The notes under the pieces are model-generated. The model was not told the DNA's origin. It was given only the letters and a program-made list of their open reading frames with translations, and ran no database searches. From CAVSXS01 sp963767715 (GTDB lineage Bacteria > Chloroflexota > Ktedonobacteria > Ktedonobacterales > Ktedonobacteraceae), in assembly GCA_963767715.1 (NCBI GenBank), contig CAVYFA010000008.1, forward strand, positions 248,001 through 312,000: a stretch of 64,000 bases of DNA. The letters are read 5' to 3'. Position 1 is the stretch's first letter. Every line of letters begins with the position of its first letter. Below are positions 9,205 through 18,105 of the stretch, in pieces. The position numbers were made by a program, and so were the translations under genes.

Positions 9205-10563
9205 CTATAGCGGGTAAGCAGCCAGGATGCGGTCGGCAAGTAAACCCAGGCAACTGAGATTGGGGAAGCCAGGTCCCTGGGCGATACCCGCCAGCATCGG
9301 CAAGTGCAATTTCGGTGTGAAGCCACCAAGCGATAGGTCTTGCGCGATAGCGCGTTCAATAGCTCTTGCATCAAAGGACTGCGTGACCCCGGCCATGCGC
9401 TCGTGTGTATCCGCATCGAGTAAGTGCCTGAACCAGAGCGCATCGAAGCCACGCGCTACCACCACGTAATCATACTCATCGTGGTTGATAGTGCCGTCGT
9501 ACTCGCTCTCGACGCGCACCATCGTTTCGCTCGCATGAATGCGCCGCACCTTGCCGAGGACGGAGCGCACGTTCTCCGCTTTGCTTATCTCTCCCATAGC
9601 ATTGAGCGAAAAGACCCCTCTGTCGGTGCGCCTCACAAATTCGCGCCGGTCACTTTCGCTCAGCAGCAGCCAGTTCGCGGCATGTTTGTGGTCGCCGTAC
9701 AGGTTCGCAAGCTTGCCGTCGGGGTCGGAGAAGAACCTGTTCTCCTCAAAGCCCTCGTCGCGTGAATACATCACGCCGTAGGGGCTGATGACCTCGATAT
9801 AGGCTGAACTCCTCAGTTCGTTTGCCAGCGCGACAACCACAGCGGCGGCAGTTTCACCGGTGCCAATCACCCCGATGTTCAGCGGCTTCCGCACCTGCGA
9901 GCGCAGTTGAGCAAACTCATCAATGTGCCGCCAGAACGTCGCGCCGTTCATCACGCGCGGGTGTTCCTTTGGTTGCCCTGGCACACTGAGCGGCGTGCCA
10001 GGACCGGTCATCACCAGGCCGTCGCCGGTCAGGGTCAGAGGCGCGCCCCCTGCCGTCGGCTGGCAGGTCAGCTCCCAGCGTCTTTGATCGGAGCTCGTGG
10101 CGATCTTCGTCACGTCAGCTATACAGAGTTCAGGCTGTACCCTGTCAGCGACCCACTGGATGTACTGCGCCCATTCGGCGTGAGTCGGGCGCGTGCGTCC
10201 GCGATCGATCCAGTTGGAATAGCGCAACTGCTCGATGAGATAACCATGCCAGGAGATGTGCAACATCTCTTTCGCCACCGCGTGACTGAGCGCTTTGTCT
10301 CCCCAGCATGTAGAAATATAGGGGAAGCCTACATCCTTCTCCGGGCGCGTTCCCAGGAACTGATCCCCGTCCGTGTATCCCGCTTTGCCCGACCAGTTGG
10401 CTGCCACGCCTTGCCGATCAACGATGCAAACGCGCGGTGCGGGGTAACCGAGCTTAGCCAGCATGTGTCTTTTCGCCGCAATTGCGATGGCTTTCGGCCC
10501 GGCTCCCACTACCAGCAGAGTAGGGGCAGGATCTGCCGCTTGCTCTACAGATCGAGCAGTCAT
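9205..10563 (-). CDS. FAD/NADPH-dependent lysine N6-hydroxylase-like monooxygenase (MbtG-type)
   Basis: 452 residues from ATG 10563, whose first bases overlap the stop of the lipase gene (ATGA), so translation is coupled; a GTG at 10596 is possible. FAD site VVGAGPKAIAIAAK, then ANWSGKAGYTDGDQFLGTRPEKDVGFPY, which closely resembles mycobacterial MbtG, and an NADPH site (IGVIGTGETAAAVV). MbtG hydroxylates the epsilon-amino group of lysine during mycobactin synthesis. No NRPS or siderophore gene is near, so the substrate is open. The C-terminal GGFTPKLHLPMLAG matches the family's flavin-contacting end. Confidence 0.8.
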   Translation of the reverse strand: MTARSVEQAADPAPTLLVVGAGPKAIAIAAKRHMLAKLGYPAPRVCIVDRQGVAANWSGKAGYTDGDQFLGTRPEKDVGFPYISTCWGDKALSHAVAKEMLHISWHGYLIEQLRYSNWIDRGRTRPTHAEWAQYIQWVADRVQPELCIADVTKIATSSDQRRWELTCQPTAGGAPLTLTGDGLVMTGPGTPLSVPGQPKEHPRVMNGATFWRHIDEFAQLRSQVRKPLNIGVIGTGETAAAVVVALANELRSSAYIEVISPYGVMYSRDEGFEENRFFSDPDGKLANLYGDHKHAANWLLLSESDRREFVRRTDRGVFSLNAMGEISKAENVRSVLGKVRRIHASETMVRVESEYDGTINHDEYDYVVVARGFDALWFRHLLDADTHERMAGVTQSFDARAIERAIAQDLSLGGFTPKLHLPMLAGIAQGPGFPNLSCLGLLADRILAAYPL

Positions 10564-11459
10564 GTTTGTCTTATCTCTGCGTGCTGCGTGATCCACGCCG
10601 CGATATCATGATCCATCTGCGAGCGATCCTGTTCGAACTCGCTGTCATGCGTGTAACCTGGATAAGTTTTCCAGGTTTTGTCCTGGCTAGCAAAGCTCTC
10701 GTACAATTTTTTATTCGTCGCTATCACGACGGCCTTGTCAGCCTCTGCCTGCATCAACAATGCGGGTAGAGTAATCTCCCTCGCTTTTGAGGGAGCAGCT
10801 AAGCGCATCAGCAAGACCTGGAATAACATAGAAGCTGTTTGTTTCCGCCTCCACAGGGGATCGGACAGCAGCATACGCACAGCCTGTGGGTTGGTTGTCA
10901 TCACCTCTGGACCGCCGGCTACCTGCCAGTAGCGCTTCGATTTGAAGAGGCCGGTCAAGACAATAGCAGCGCTTGTCAGGAAAGAAAGTTGCGATGTATC
11001 TTGAATCCAGGGATTGAGGAGCAGCACGCCGGCAAGCATCTCCCCGTGTTCTGCGGCAACGTGCGTGGTGAAAAGGCCCCCCATACTATGACCGAGCAGG
11101 TAGATGTTACTGGTGAGATGGCGCTTGCGTATCTCCGTCAGCACCAGGACGATATCTTTCACATACATATGGTAATTGTCGATATGTCCCGGCATGCCGT
11201 CTGAACGGCCAAAGCCGCGATGATCCATGGCGTAGACGGTAATGCCGTGCGAGGACAGCACGTTTCCCATATCGATGTACCAGCCGCTGTGCCCTCCCAG
11301 CCCGTGCATTATCAGCAGGACGGCGCGGTCTTCTGTTTTCCAACTGCGCAGGAAATGCTTGCATCCATCAGCCCCCACTATCTCCTCGGTAGCGATAGTG
11401 ATATCCGGTCCTCCCTGCATGCTCCCCCAATCTCCTGGAGCCTCCGGCTGGTAGCTCAT
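10560..11459 (-). CDS. Alpha/beta hydrolase, monoacylglycerol-lipase type (Hydrolase_4)
   Basis: 299 residues; ATG 11459 with AAGGGGGAT in front. The oxyanion HGLGGHSGWY, the strand AMDHRGFGRSDG and the nucleophile elbow GHSMGG are typical of the serine-aminopeptidase S33/monoglyceride-lipase branch. Asp in QAEADKAVV and His in YTHDSEFE complete the triad. It probably hydrolyses a monoacylglycerol or lysolipid in the cytoplasm or at the membrane. It is the first gene of a two-gene unit with the MbtG-like hydroxylase. Confidence 0.85.
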   Translation of the reverse strand: MSYQPEAPGDWGSMQGGPDITIATEEIVGADGCKHFLRSWKTEDRAVLLIMHGLGGHSGWYIDMGNVLSSHGITVYAMDHRGFGRSDGMPGHIDNYHMYVKDIVLVLTEIRKRHLTSNIYLLGHSMGGLFTTHVAAEHGEMLAGVLLLNPWIQDTSQLSFLTSAAIVLTGLFKSKRYWQVAGGPEVMTTNPQAVRMLLSDPLWRRKQTASMLFQVLLMRLAAPSKAREITLPALLMQAEADKAVVIATNKKLYESFASQDKTWKTYPGYTHDSEFEQDRSQMDHDIAAWITQHAEIRQT

Positions 11460-11574
11460 AGTGATCCCCCTTGTGAAATTTAAGTCAAGTATAATGTCTC
11501 CCTGGCTTTTTATCAAGTAATTGCATGCTATACTATGCTATTGATAACCTTAAATTTTTACAGAGGAGGCCATT

Positions 11575-12969
11575 GTGCAAGCAACACGCGTTCCTGAACA
11601 GCCGGAGCAGGATGCACGCTCCCAGGCGGCGCGCCGGGCGGCAGGCAAGGCGCTGCGTAACAGGGTGCCGCGCTCTAGCCATGCGGAGTGGACTCCGGCT
11701 GCTGACCGCCCTGACCCGCTGAGCCTGCTGGAGGAGCAGAATCGCTCACGCCTGGCGCACCTCGTGCCGCTCCGCTTTGAACGCATGGCCGTCTCGCCGT
11801 TTACCTTCCTGCGCGGTTCGGCGATCGTCATGGCGCAGGACCTGGCCTCGACTCCCGTCACCGGCATCCAGGTGCAAATCTGCGGTGATGCGCATCTCAG
11901 CAACTTCGGCATCTACGCTACCCCGGAACGCAACCAGGTCTTCGATGTCAATGATTTTGACGAGACGCTCCCGGGCCCCTGGGAATGGGACATCAAGCGG
12001 CTGGCTGCCAGCGCCATGGTCGCGGGACGCGCGAACGGTTTCCCGGATGCCATTAACAGGCGGGCGGTTTTGAACTGCGTCCAGTCTTATCGCGAGCACA
12101 TGTGGAGGTACAGCGAGATGCGCCACATCGAGGTCTGGTACTCCCGCATCGATTACGAAAGCTCGCTGCAGTTCGTGCGCCGCACGTTCCGCTGGTACAT
12201 CGACAAGCAGCGCGACAAGTCTCGCCAGCGCTCCAGCCTGCAGGTCCTTCCCAAAATCGCCGTGGAGGTTGATGGCCGCTATCAAATCAAAGAAGATCCT
12301 CCCATCATTACGCGCCTGACCGACGAGGCGCTCGCGCGAGAATTGGAAGGGCTCGTGGATACCTATCGCCCATCCATCCAGGAAGACCGGCAGGTGCTGC
12401 TCAGCAAATACCACCACGTGGATATCGCGCAGAAGGTCGTCGGTGTGGGGAGTGTAGGCACGCGCTGTTACGTTGTCTTACTGCTTGGCAATGATAGCGA
12501 TGATCCCCTCGTCCTGCAAGTCAAGGAAGCGCTGCCCTCCGTGCTGGAACGTCACCTCGGCCCGAGCGTCTATCCCAACCACGCGCAGCGCGTTGTGGCC
12601 GGTCAGCGTCTCATGCAGGCGGCCAGCGATGTGTTTCTCGGGTGGACAAGGGCCGGCGGCAGAGATTACTACATACGCCAGCTCAGGGATATGAAGTTGT
12701 CGGTAGATCTCGGAACCCTCATCCCGGAAGGCTTCATCGAGTATTGTCGTTTCTGCGGGTGGGCGCTGGCTCGCGCCCACGCCCGCTCCAGCGATTCCGC
12801 GCAGATCAGCGGCTACCTGGGAGCGAGCGATGTGTTTGACCGCGCGCTCGTCGTCTTCGCTGAGACTTACGCGGACCAGGCCCGGCGTGATCACGCAGCC
12901 TTTGTCGCCGCCATAAAGTCCCGGCGTGCGCCAGCAGTCCTGGAGACGCCATCCCCGCCGGGGTCATGA
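11575..12969 (+). CDS. DUF2252 family protein
   Basis: 464 residues; GTG at 11575 after AGAGGAGG. The DUF2252 pattern is complete: LVPLRFERMAVSPFTFLRGS, ICGDAHLSNFG, VFDVNDFDETLPGPWEWD, and near the end the CGWALARAHARS helix. The GDAHxxNFG and DFDE parts recall the catalytic and metal-binding parts of aminoglycoside-phosphotransferase/kinase folds, so a kinase-like function is possible, but no substrate is known. The family is common in actinobacteria and chloroflexi. Confidence 0.85.
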   Translation: MQATRVPEQPEQDARSQAARRAAGKALRNRVPRSSHAEWTPAADRPDPLSLLEEQNRSRLAHLVPLRFERMAVSPFTFLRGSAIVMAQDLASTPVTGIQVQICGDAHLSNFGIYATPERNQVFDVNDFDETLPGPWEWDIKRLAASAMVAGRANGFPDAINRRAVLNCVQSYREHMWRYSEMRHIEVWYSRIDYESSLQFVRRTFRWYIDKQRDKSRQRSSLQVLPKIAVEVDGRYQIKEDPPIITRLTDEALARELEGLVDTYRPSIQEDRQVLLSKYHHVDIAQKVVGVGSVGTRCYVVLLLGNDSDDPLVLQVKEALPSVLERHLGPSVYPNHAQRVVAGQRLMQAASDVFLGWTRAGGRDYYIRQLRDMKLSVDLGTLIPEGFIEYCRFCGWALARAHARSSDSAQISGYLGASDVFDRALVVFAETYADQARRDHAAFVAAIKSRRAPAVLETPSPPGS

Positions 12970-13015
12970 CGTATAGTAGCATCCCCTCGCGGGTGCCATG
13001 GAAGGATATTCTCGA

Positions 13016-14077
13016 ATGTCGCCGCGCCTCACGGATTGGAGCATCGCGCTGGCCGCGCTCATCGCCTGCGCGACCGGCGTGGTCAGCCTGATCAGTGGCC
13101 ACCCTCAGGAGTGGTTCGTCTTCGCGCTGCACGGCATAGGGGGTCTCTGGCTACTGTTACTCCTGTGGGGCAAGCTGCGGCGGGTCTGGCCTAGAATCAT
13201 CCATCCAAGGCGCTGGGATGGCCGTACCGTCTTTGGCCTGCTTGCGATGCTGCTGGTCGCGTCGGCGCTTGCATCTGGCATCTGGTGGGTTGTGGGAGGG
13301 GAGCTTGGCTTCGCCGGGTTCAACCTGCTGAACTGGCATATCGCGCTGGGCTTTGCTATCACAGCGGCCATCGTTATGCATATGTTCGCGCGTGCTAAGC
13401 GGCTGCGCAGGCGTGACATTACCGGAAGGCGCAGGATACTGCATTTCGGTGCCCTGCTGCTCGGCGGCGTGGCGCTCTGGCCAGCGCAGCAACTTGCCGA
13501 ACACGCCCTGCGCCTGCCCGGCGCCAGCGAGCGCTTCACCGGCTCGCGCGAGAGCGGCAGCTACACCGGAAACGACTTTCCCACCTCGAGCTGGGTAGCA
13601 GACCAGCCCCATCCTATTGACCCGCGCTCCTGGCGCCTCTCGCTCGGAGGCGCTGTTACCACTGCCCGCAACTTTTCCTACGACGAGCTGGCTTCGGTGG
13701 GAGATACATTAGAGGCGACGCTGGACTGTACTGGAGGTTTCTATAGCACCCAGCGCTGGCGAGGCATCAACATCGGGCGTCTGCTGGACCAGTACGTCCT
13801 TCACCCGGATGCACGCTACGTGAGTTTCATCTCGGTGACGAGCTACCGCTGGAGCCTGCCACTGGAAGAAGCGCGCGCCGCCCTGCTGGCAACACATGTC
13901 GATGAGGAGCCGCTTTCTCATGAACACGGCTTTCCCCTGCGCCTGGTCGCCCCAGGGCGACGCGGCTTCGAGTGGGTCAAATGGATCACCCGCATTGAGG
14001 TATTGAGCGCGCCTGATCCCGGCCAGGTGGTCAGTATCTTCACGAGTAGTTTTACTGATGCAGGGCGCGGAAGATGA
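13016..14077 (+). CDS. Membrane-anchored molybdopterin-dependent oxidoreductase (sulfite-oxidase/YedY-type)
   Basis: 353 residues from the ATG at 13016 (GGAAGGA upstream), six codons after another ATG. Residues about 10-165 hold four to five hydrophobic helices with paired His (NWHIALGF, IVMHMF), like a cytochrome b/ferric-reductase-type membrane part. Residues about 205-350 form an oxidoreductase molybdopterin-binding domain; Cys in LDCTGGFYSTQRWRG is the expected molybdenum ligand and PGRRGFEWVKW the cofactor-binding end. In the MsrPQ system of proteobacteria these two parts are separate proteins; here they are one chain. Substrate unknown. Confidence 0.8.
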   Translation: MSPRLTDWSIALAALIACATGVVSLISGHPQEWFVFALHGIGGLWLLLLLWGKLRRVWPRIIHPRRWDGRTVFGLLAMLLVASALASGIWWVVGGELGFAGFNLLNWHIALGFAITAAIVMHMFARAKRLRRRDITGRRRILHFGALLLGGVALWPAQQLAEHALRLPGASERFTGSRESGSYTGNDFPTSSWVADQPHPIDPRSWRLSLGGAVTTARNFSYDELASVGDTLEATLDCTGGFYSTQRWRGINIGRLLDQYVLHPDARYVSFISVTSYRWSLPLEEARAALLATHVDEEPLSHEHGFPLRLVAPGRRGFEWVKWITRIEVLSAPDPGQVVSIFTSSFTDAGRGR

Positions 14078-14213
14078 AGACCAGCAAAAGAAAATTTTGA
14101 CATCTCTACAATTAGAATGTTATAGTTGTGCTATCGATAATTTGCATCTGACATCCATTTGAGAACCTTCCACCTGGTGTTACTGCTCGCGCTAGCAGAA
14201 ATGGAGACTGCCT

Positions 14214-14972
14214 ATGTATCCGTGGCTACACCTGGGACCCTACACCGTCTCTACGTACTCGCTTCTGTTCCTCTGCGCCTTTAGCGTTGGTGGCATTATC
14301 ACCTACTATGAAGCGAAACGACAGCAGCGCGCCACCGAAGCAATTCTGCGCGTAGCGCTCGGCGCGCTGGCGGGTGGTGTCATTGGCGCTAAATTGAGCA
14401 TGATTATCTTCCTCGGGCCGGCAACCTTCATCAAAGACCTGCCCTATTTATGGTACAGTGGCCAGGCCTGGACAGGCGCCTTTTTTGGCGGCTATGCAGG
14501 CGTACTGATTGTCAAGCGCTGGAACCATATCGAGTATTCGACGGGCGATGTCTTCGCCCTCGCATTACCCCTGGCTCAAGCTATTGGGCGACTCGGCAAC
14601 TTGCTCGGCGGTGATCCGTTCGGCTTGCCAAGCAATCTGCCCTGGGCCATCACCCAGTATGGAGTGCGCCGCCAGCCCGCGGCGCTCTACGAACTCCTGC
14701 TCGACCTGGCGCTCTTCGCCATCATTTTGCGCTTGCGTGACAAAATGCCGCGAGCGGGGGATCTCTTTAAACTCTATATCGTTGGCTACTGCAGCCTGCG
14801 CTTCCTGGTAGACTTCACACGCGCCGATCCTCGTGTCATATGGAGCTTCACGCTGGTTCAGCTCCTCTATGCTCCCACCATTGTTCTGTTCAGTTGTCTG
14901 CTCTGGATCTCGTACCGAAAGAGCCGTCAATCGAAGATACAATCCGGTGACCTGCCGGCCGAAGCAGCGTGA
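14214..14972 (+). CDS. lgt: Prolipoprotein diacylglyceryl transferase
   Basis: 252 residues, about seven membrane helices. It begins YPWLHLGPYTVSTYSLLF, typical for Lgt, and has the phosphatidylglycerol-binding signature as QAIGRLGNLLGGDPFG and the RRQPAALYE motif. Lgt transfers diacylglyceryl from phosphatidylglycerol to the lipobox Cys of prolipoproteins; two lipoproteins with clear lipoboxes occur in this window (18106 and 40537). Length is near that of other Gram-positive-type Lgt. A GGAG site lies 8 bases before the ATG. Confidence 0.9.
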   Translation: MYPWLHLGPYTVSTYSLLFLCAFSVGGIITYYEAKRQQRATEAILRVALGALAGGVIGAKLSMIIFLGPATFIKDLPYLWYSGQAWTGAFFGGYAGVLIVKRWNHIEYSTGDVFALALPLAQAIGRLGNLLGGDPFGLPSNLPWAITQYGVRRQPAALYELLLDLALFAIILRLRDKMPRAGDLFKLYIVGYCSLRFLVDFTRADPRVIWSFTLVQLLYAPTIVLFSCLLWISYRKSRQSKIQSGDLPAEAA

Positions 14973-14988
14973 AGAAAAGGATGAACGT

Positions 14989-15447
14989 ATGCAAGAAGAT
15001 GATGAGGATAAACAGTCAAGCGAGAGTCAACCAGAACCGGAGGAGCAGCCAGCACCTGAAGGAGAAGCGGAGGAGAATCAACCTGAGGTAGGAATGCAGC
15101 CTCCCCCTGCGGCTCCGATTCCCCCTGAGACTCCCATCCCACTGCCACCCACCCAACGCCAGAAAAGAGGGCAATATCTCCTGGGCCTCGTACTGGGGCT
15201 TATTCCGCTGATTGTCTTTCTCGTGGGTTATGGCATCGCCCTGGGAAGCGCGGGAGGGACGTTAAACGCTCTAGGCACGTCCTTTCTAGGGCTTATCCTC
15301 TATATTGCAGAGCTTATAGTAACAATCGTTTTTCTTGCCATCAAAAATGTCCGGTTCGCCGGATATGGTCTGTTGACAGCGTTTCTCGCTACCCCTTTTG
15401 TGGTCGCTATTGGATGCTCGGTTCTCCCAAATATTATCCACGCATAA
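14989..15447 (+). CDS. Small membrane protein with acidic, proline-rich N-terminus
   Basis: 152 residues from the ATG at 14989 (AAAGGATG upstream), 16 bases after lgt, so likely cotranscribed. The first 50 residues are Glu/Gln/Pro-rich with low complexity (EPEEQPAPEGEAEENQPEVG, then PPP clusters), then three hydrophobic helices (about 62-82, 92-115, 122-145). I do not recognise the family; the topology suggests a small integral membrane protein with a disordered cytoplasmic tail. Confidence 0.7.
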   Translation: MQEDDEDKQSSESQPEPEEQPAPEGEAEENQPEVGMQPPPAAPIPPETPIPLPPTQRQKRGQYLLGLVLGLIPLIVFLVGYGIALGSAGGTLNALGTSFLGLILYIAELIVTIVFLAIKNVRFAGYGLLTAFLATPFVVAIGCSVLPNIIHA

Positions 15448-15547
15448 TACCAATGGTCGCGGAGAATTGAGACTATGCTACCTCTTCTCTGCCTGATAGA
15501 GAGCAGTCGTCGTCCTTATAAATCGTTCAGCAAAGGAGCAACTGACA

Positions 15548-17068
15548 ATGCGCAAACATAAAGCCAAAAGCCAGGAACCAGCCGTTCCTTTTCCGGTAGA
15601 CAGTGTCTCAGAGGAGACGCTCACCGTTCGTCATGATCGTGCCTATATCTATCACAACTTCACCAATAGCCTTTGTCCAAAATGCTTGAAAGTCATACAG
15701 GCTAAGGTGATCTTGCAAAACAATAAAGTGTTTATGCTCAAAACCTGTCCTGAACATGGAGCAATGCGCACTCTGCTTTCCTCGGATGCCGCCTATTACC
15801 TGAGTCAGAGCCAGTACAATAAACCCGGCACACTTCCCCGGCACTTCCAGACTCCTGTTGAAAAAGGTTGCCCACTGGACTGTGGGCTTTGTACCGACCA
15901 TGAACAGCACACATGCCTGGCACTTGTGGAGATCACCGAGGCCTGCAACTTGCGGTGCCCAACGTGTTTCGCCGACTCTGACGTTGGTCGATTCTCTCCC
16001 ATTGAAGAGGTGGAGCGTATGCTGGACACCGTGGTCGAGAACGAAGGCTATGCCGATGTCGTGCAACTCAGCGGAGGTGAGCCGACCATTCACCCGCGCA
16101 TTTTAGATATCCTGGCAATGGCGAAAAAGAAGCGCATCAAAGCTCTGATGATCAATACCAATGGCGTGCGCATCGCTCGTGACGAGGATTTTGTACGCAG
16201 CCTGTGTGCCTTCAAGGGCAATTTTGAGGTTTATCTGCAGTTCGATGGTTTCCGCCAGAGCACCTACGAGGATCTACGGGGTCTCGACCTGCGTGAGGTG
16301 AAGACGCAGGCTATCGCCAATCTCACCAGGTATGAGATCCCGATCAACTTGACGGCGACGATTAAACGGGGGGTGAACGAGGACGAAATCGGACAGATCG
16401 TGAAGTTTGGCGTCGAGCAAAAGATGGTGCGCGGAGTTACATTCCAGCCTGTTACCAACGTGGGCCGTCACGATGAATTCAATGCACTGGATCGCACTAC
16501 TGTGCCCGATGTCATTCGCGCCATCGATGAACAGACCGGCGGCATGTTCCGCACTAGCGACTTTGTGCCTTTACCTTGCCATAGCGATTGTATCAGCATG
16601 ACGTACGCATATGTGAATGGCAACAAGGTCAAGCCACTGCCACGTTATATCGACGTAAAAGCCTACCTCGACGTGATCGGCAACCAGATCAACTTTAAGG
16701 TCGACGATGTAAAGGATGTCGTCGGCTCTGCCCTGATGCGGCTGTGGTCTGCCTCGATGCCGCTGAGCACTATCAATGCCTTGCGTGACTTTAGTTGCTG
16801 CCTGCCGGTGGCCCCGCAGGCTTTGAAGCAGAAGGAACATGGCAGCCTGCTTTACGAGAACATGTTCCGTATCGTCATTATTGCCTTTATGGATGCCTGG
16901 AACTTTGATGTGCGCTCGGCCAAGAAGTGCTGCGTCCACAATATTTTGCCCGATGGCAAAATTATACCTTTCTGCTCATATAACACGCTGCACCGGCCCA
17001 GGTATATGCACCGGACGCGATTTCGTGAGATGTTAGAGAACGGGAAGAGAGAGCATGTAGAATCATGA
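15548..17068 (+). CDS. Radical SAM enzyme of the tetraether lipid synthase (Tes/MJ0619) family
   Basis: 506 residues with the family layout: an N-terminal rubredoxin-like knuckle (C43, C46, C67 in LCPKC and TCPEHG), a GCPLDCGLC cluster motif (C108, C112, C115), the radical SAM triad CNLRCPTC (C133, C137, C140), SGGEPT for SAM binding, and a C-terminal KKCCVHNILPDGKIIPFC metal-binding end. In archaea Tes couples the tails of two diether lipids to make tetraether lipids, and related enzymes are proposed to form membrane-spanning lipids in bacteria. A membrane-lipid role here is inferred from family and from the neighbouring lgt. The permease gene overlaps its stop by ATGA. Confidence 0.8.
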   Translation: MRKHKAKSQEPAVPFPVDSVSEETLTVRHDRAYIYHNFTNSLCPKCLKVIQAKVILQNNKVFMLKTCPEHGAMRTLLSSDAAYYLSQSQYNKPGTLPRHFQTPVEKGCPLDCGLCTDHEQHTCLALVEITEACNLRCPTCFADSDVGRFSPIEEVERMLDTVVENEGYADVVQLSGGEPTIHPRILDILAMAKKKRIKALMINTNGVRIARDEDFVRSLCAFKGNFEVYLQFDGFRQSTYEDLRGLDLREVKTQAIANLTRYEIPINLTATIKRGVNEDEIGQIVKFGVEQKMVRGVTFQPVTNVGRHDEFNALDRTTVPDVIRAIDEQTGGMFRTSDFVPLPCHSDCISMTYAYVNGNKVKPLPRYIDVKAYLDVIGNQINFKVDDVKDVVGSALMRLWSASMPLSTINALRDFSCCLPVAPQALKQKEHGSLLYENMFRIVIIAFMDAWNFDVRSAKKCCVHNILPDGKIIPFCSYNTLHRPRYMHRTRFREMLENGKREHVES

Positions 17069-17961
17069 GCCTGCTCCCCTCAGCATTGCCCTGGCAAGGA
17101 CTGCTGTTCTTTCCGGCATTACTCGTCTTTATTGGTGTGCTCCTGTTTAGCACGGCAACCCTTGCTTTCTATGTGAAGCAAACACTCTCTTTTAAAAGAT
17201 TGCGTGAGGTGTTTGAGCAGCAACCGGGCTTCGGTGGCAGCATAATCGGAGCATTGCTGGGTGCGGTAACGCCGTTCTGCACATGCACCGCCTTGCCGCT
17301 CTTCTTAGGAATGCTCGAGGCGGATATTCCACTGGGGCCTGCCGTCTCCTTCCTGCTGGCCTCACCCACTATCAATTTAGGCGCTATCATCTTGCTGCTG
17401 GTCGTCTTTGGCTGGCGAATCACGCTCTTTTATGCCAGCGCCTGTTTAATTGCGGCAGTGCTGGTTGGTTGGGCGCTGGGCCACATTCCGCGTGAAAAGG
17501 CACTACGCGATTACCTGTGGTTCGGAGAAGAGGAACCAGGCCCAGGTAAAACACGACTTGCACTGAAAAAAGCGGCTCTGCTGGGAAGGCAGCTCACGCG
17601 TAAGTTCTTGCCCTGGCTGGCGCTCGCAACCGTGGTCGGCATCTTCATCGATGCGCTTGTACCAACGTCAGCAGTAGCACACTTGAGCCAATGGGCTATC
17701 TGGCTGGGCATACCGGCTGCAGCATTGTTGGGTACTGTGATCTATGCCGATATTCTGCTGCTCATTCCGATTGGGTTCGCCCTTATTCAACATGGCGCCT
17801 CGGTGCCTGTTGTCCTGACCTTCATGATCGCCGCTTCAGGTCTAAGCCTGCCAGAGATCGTCGTTCTTGGACGCATCCTTCAGACACGGCTGGTCTTGCT
17901 ATTCGTGGGCGCAACCATAGCGGTTTACTTGCTGATAGGGTTCGGGTTTTTGTGGATGTGA
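17065..17961 (+). CDS. DUF318/ArsP-type permease
   Basis: 298 residues, about eight membrane helices; ATG overlaps the stop of the radical SAM gene (ATGA), so the two are translationally coupled. The family signature PFCTCTALPLFLG (C-x-C in a membrane helix) and FLLASPTINLGAI are clear; a second copy of the half-motif lies near ALLGTVIYADILLLIPIG. ArsP-like permeases export trivalent organoarsenicals; other members move divalent metals. The strict pairing with a Tes-like enzyme does not fit arsenic resistance, and its cargo is unknown. Confidence 0.8.
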   Translation: MSLLPSALPWQGLLFFPALLVFIGVLLFSTATLAFYVKQTLSFKRLREVFEQQPGFGGSIIGALLGAVTPFCTCTALPLFLGMLEADIPLGPAVSFLLASPTINLGAIILLLVVFGWRITLFYASACLIAAVLVGWALGHIPREKALRDYLWFGEEEPGPGKTRLALKKAALLGRQLTRKFLPWLALATVVGIFIDALVPTSAVAHLSQWAIWLGIPAAALLGTVIYADILLLIPIGFALIQHGASVPVVLTFMIAASGLSLPEIVVLGRILQTRLVLLFVGATIAVYLLIGFGFLWM

Positions 17962-18105
17962 GGAAGTGTAAGCAAGCACTCACCCTGGCTTCCGCTATGC
18001 AAAAGGTACCTCCTTAACTACGACTCAAGCTGAGCGTGTTGCTCTTGTGCCGTATTATTACTAACGGAGAGGCAAAGGGTTAAGCATGAATTAAGGAGAT
18101 ACTCT

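Noticed and set aside
17065..17961. Arsenic-resistance operon
   Set aside because: The permease is ArsP-like, but there is no ArsR, ArsM or arsenate reductase, and the partner is a Tes-like enzyme.
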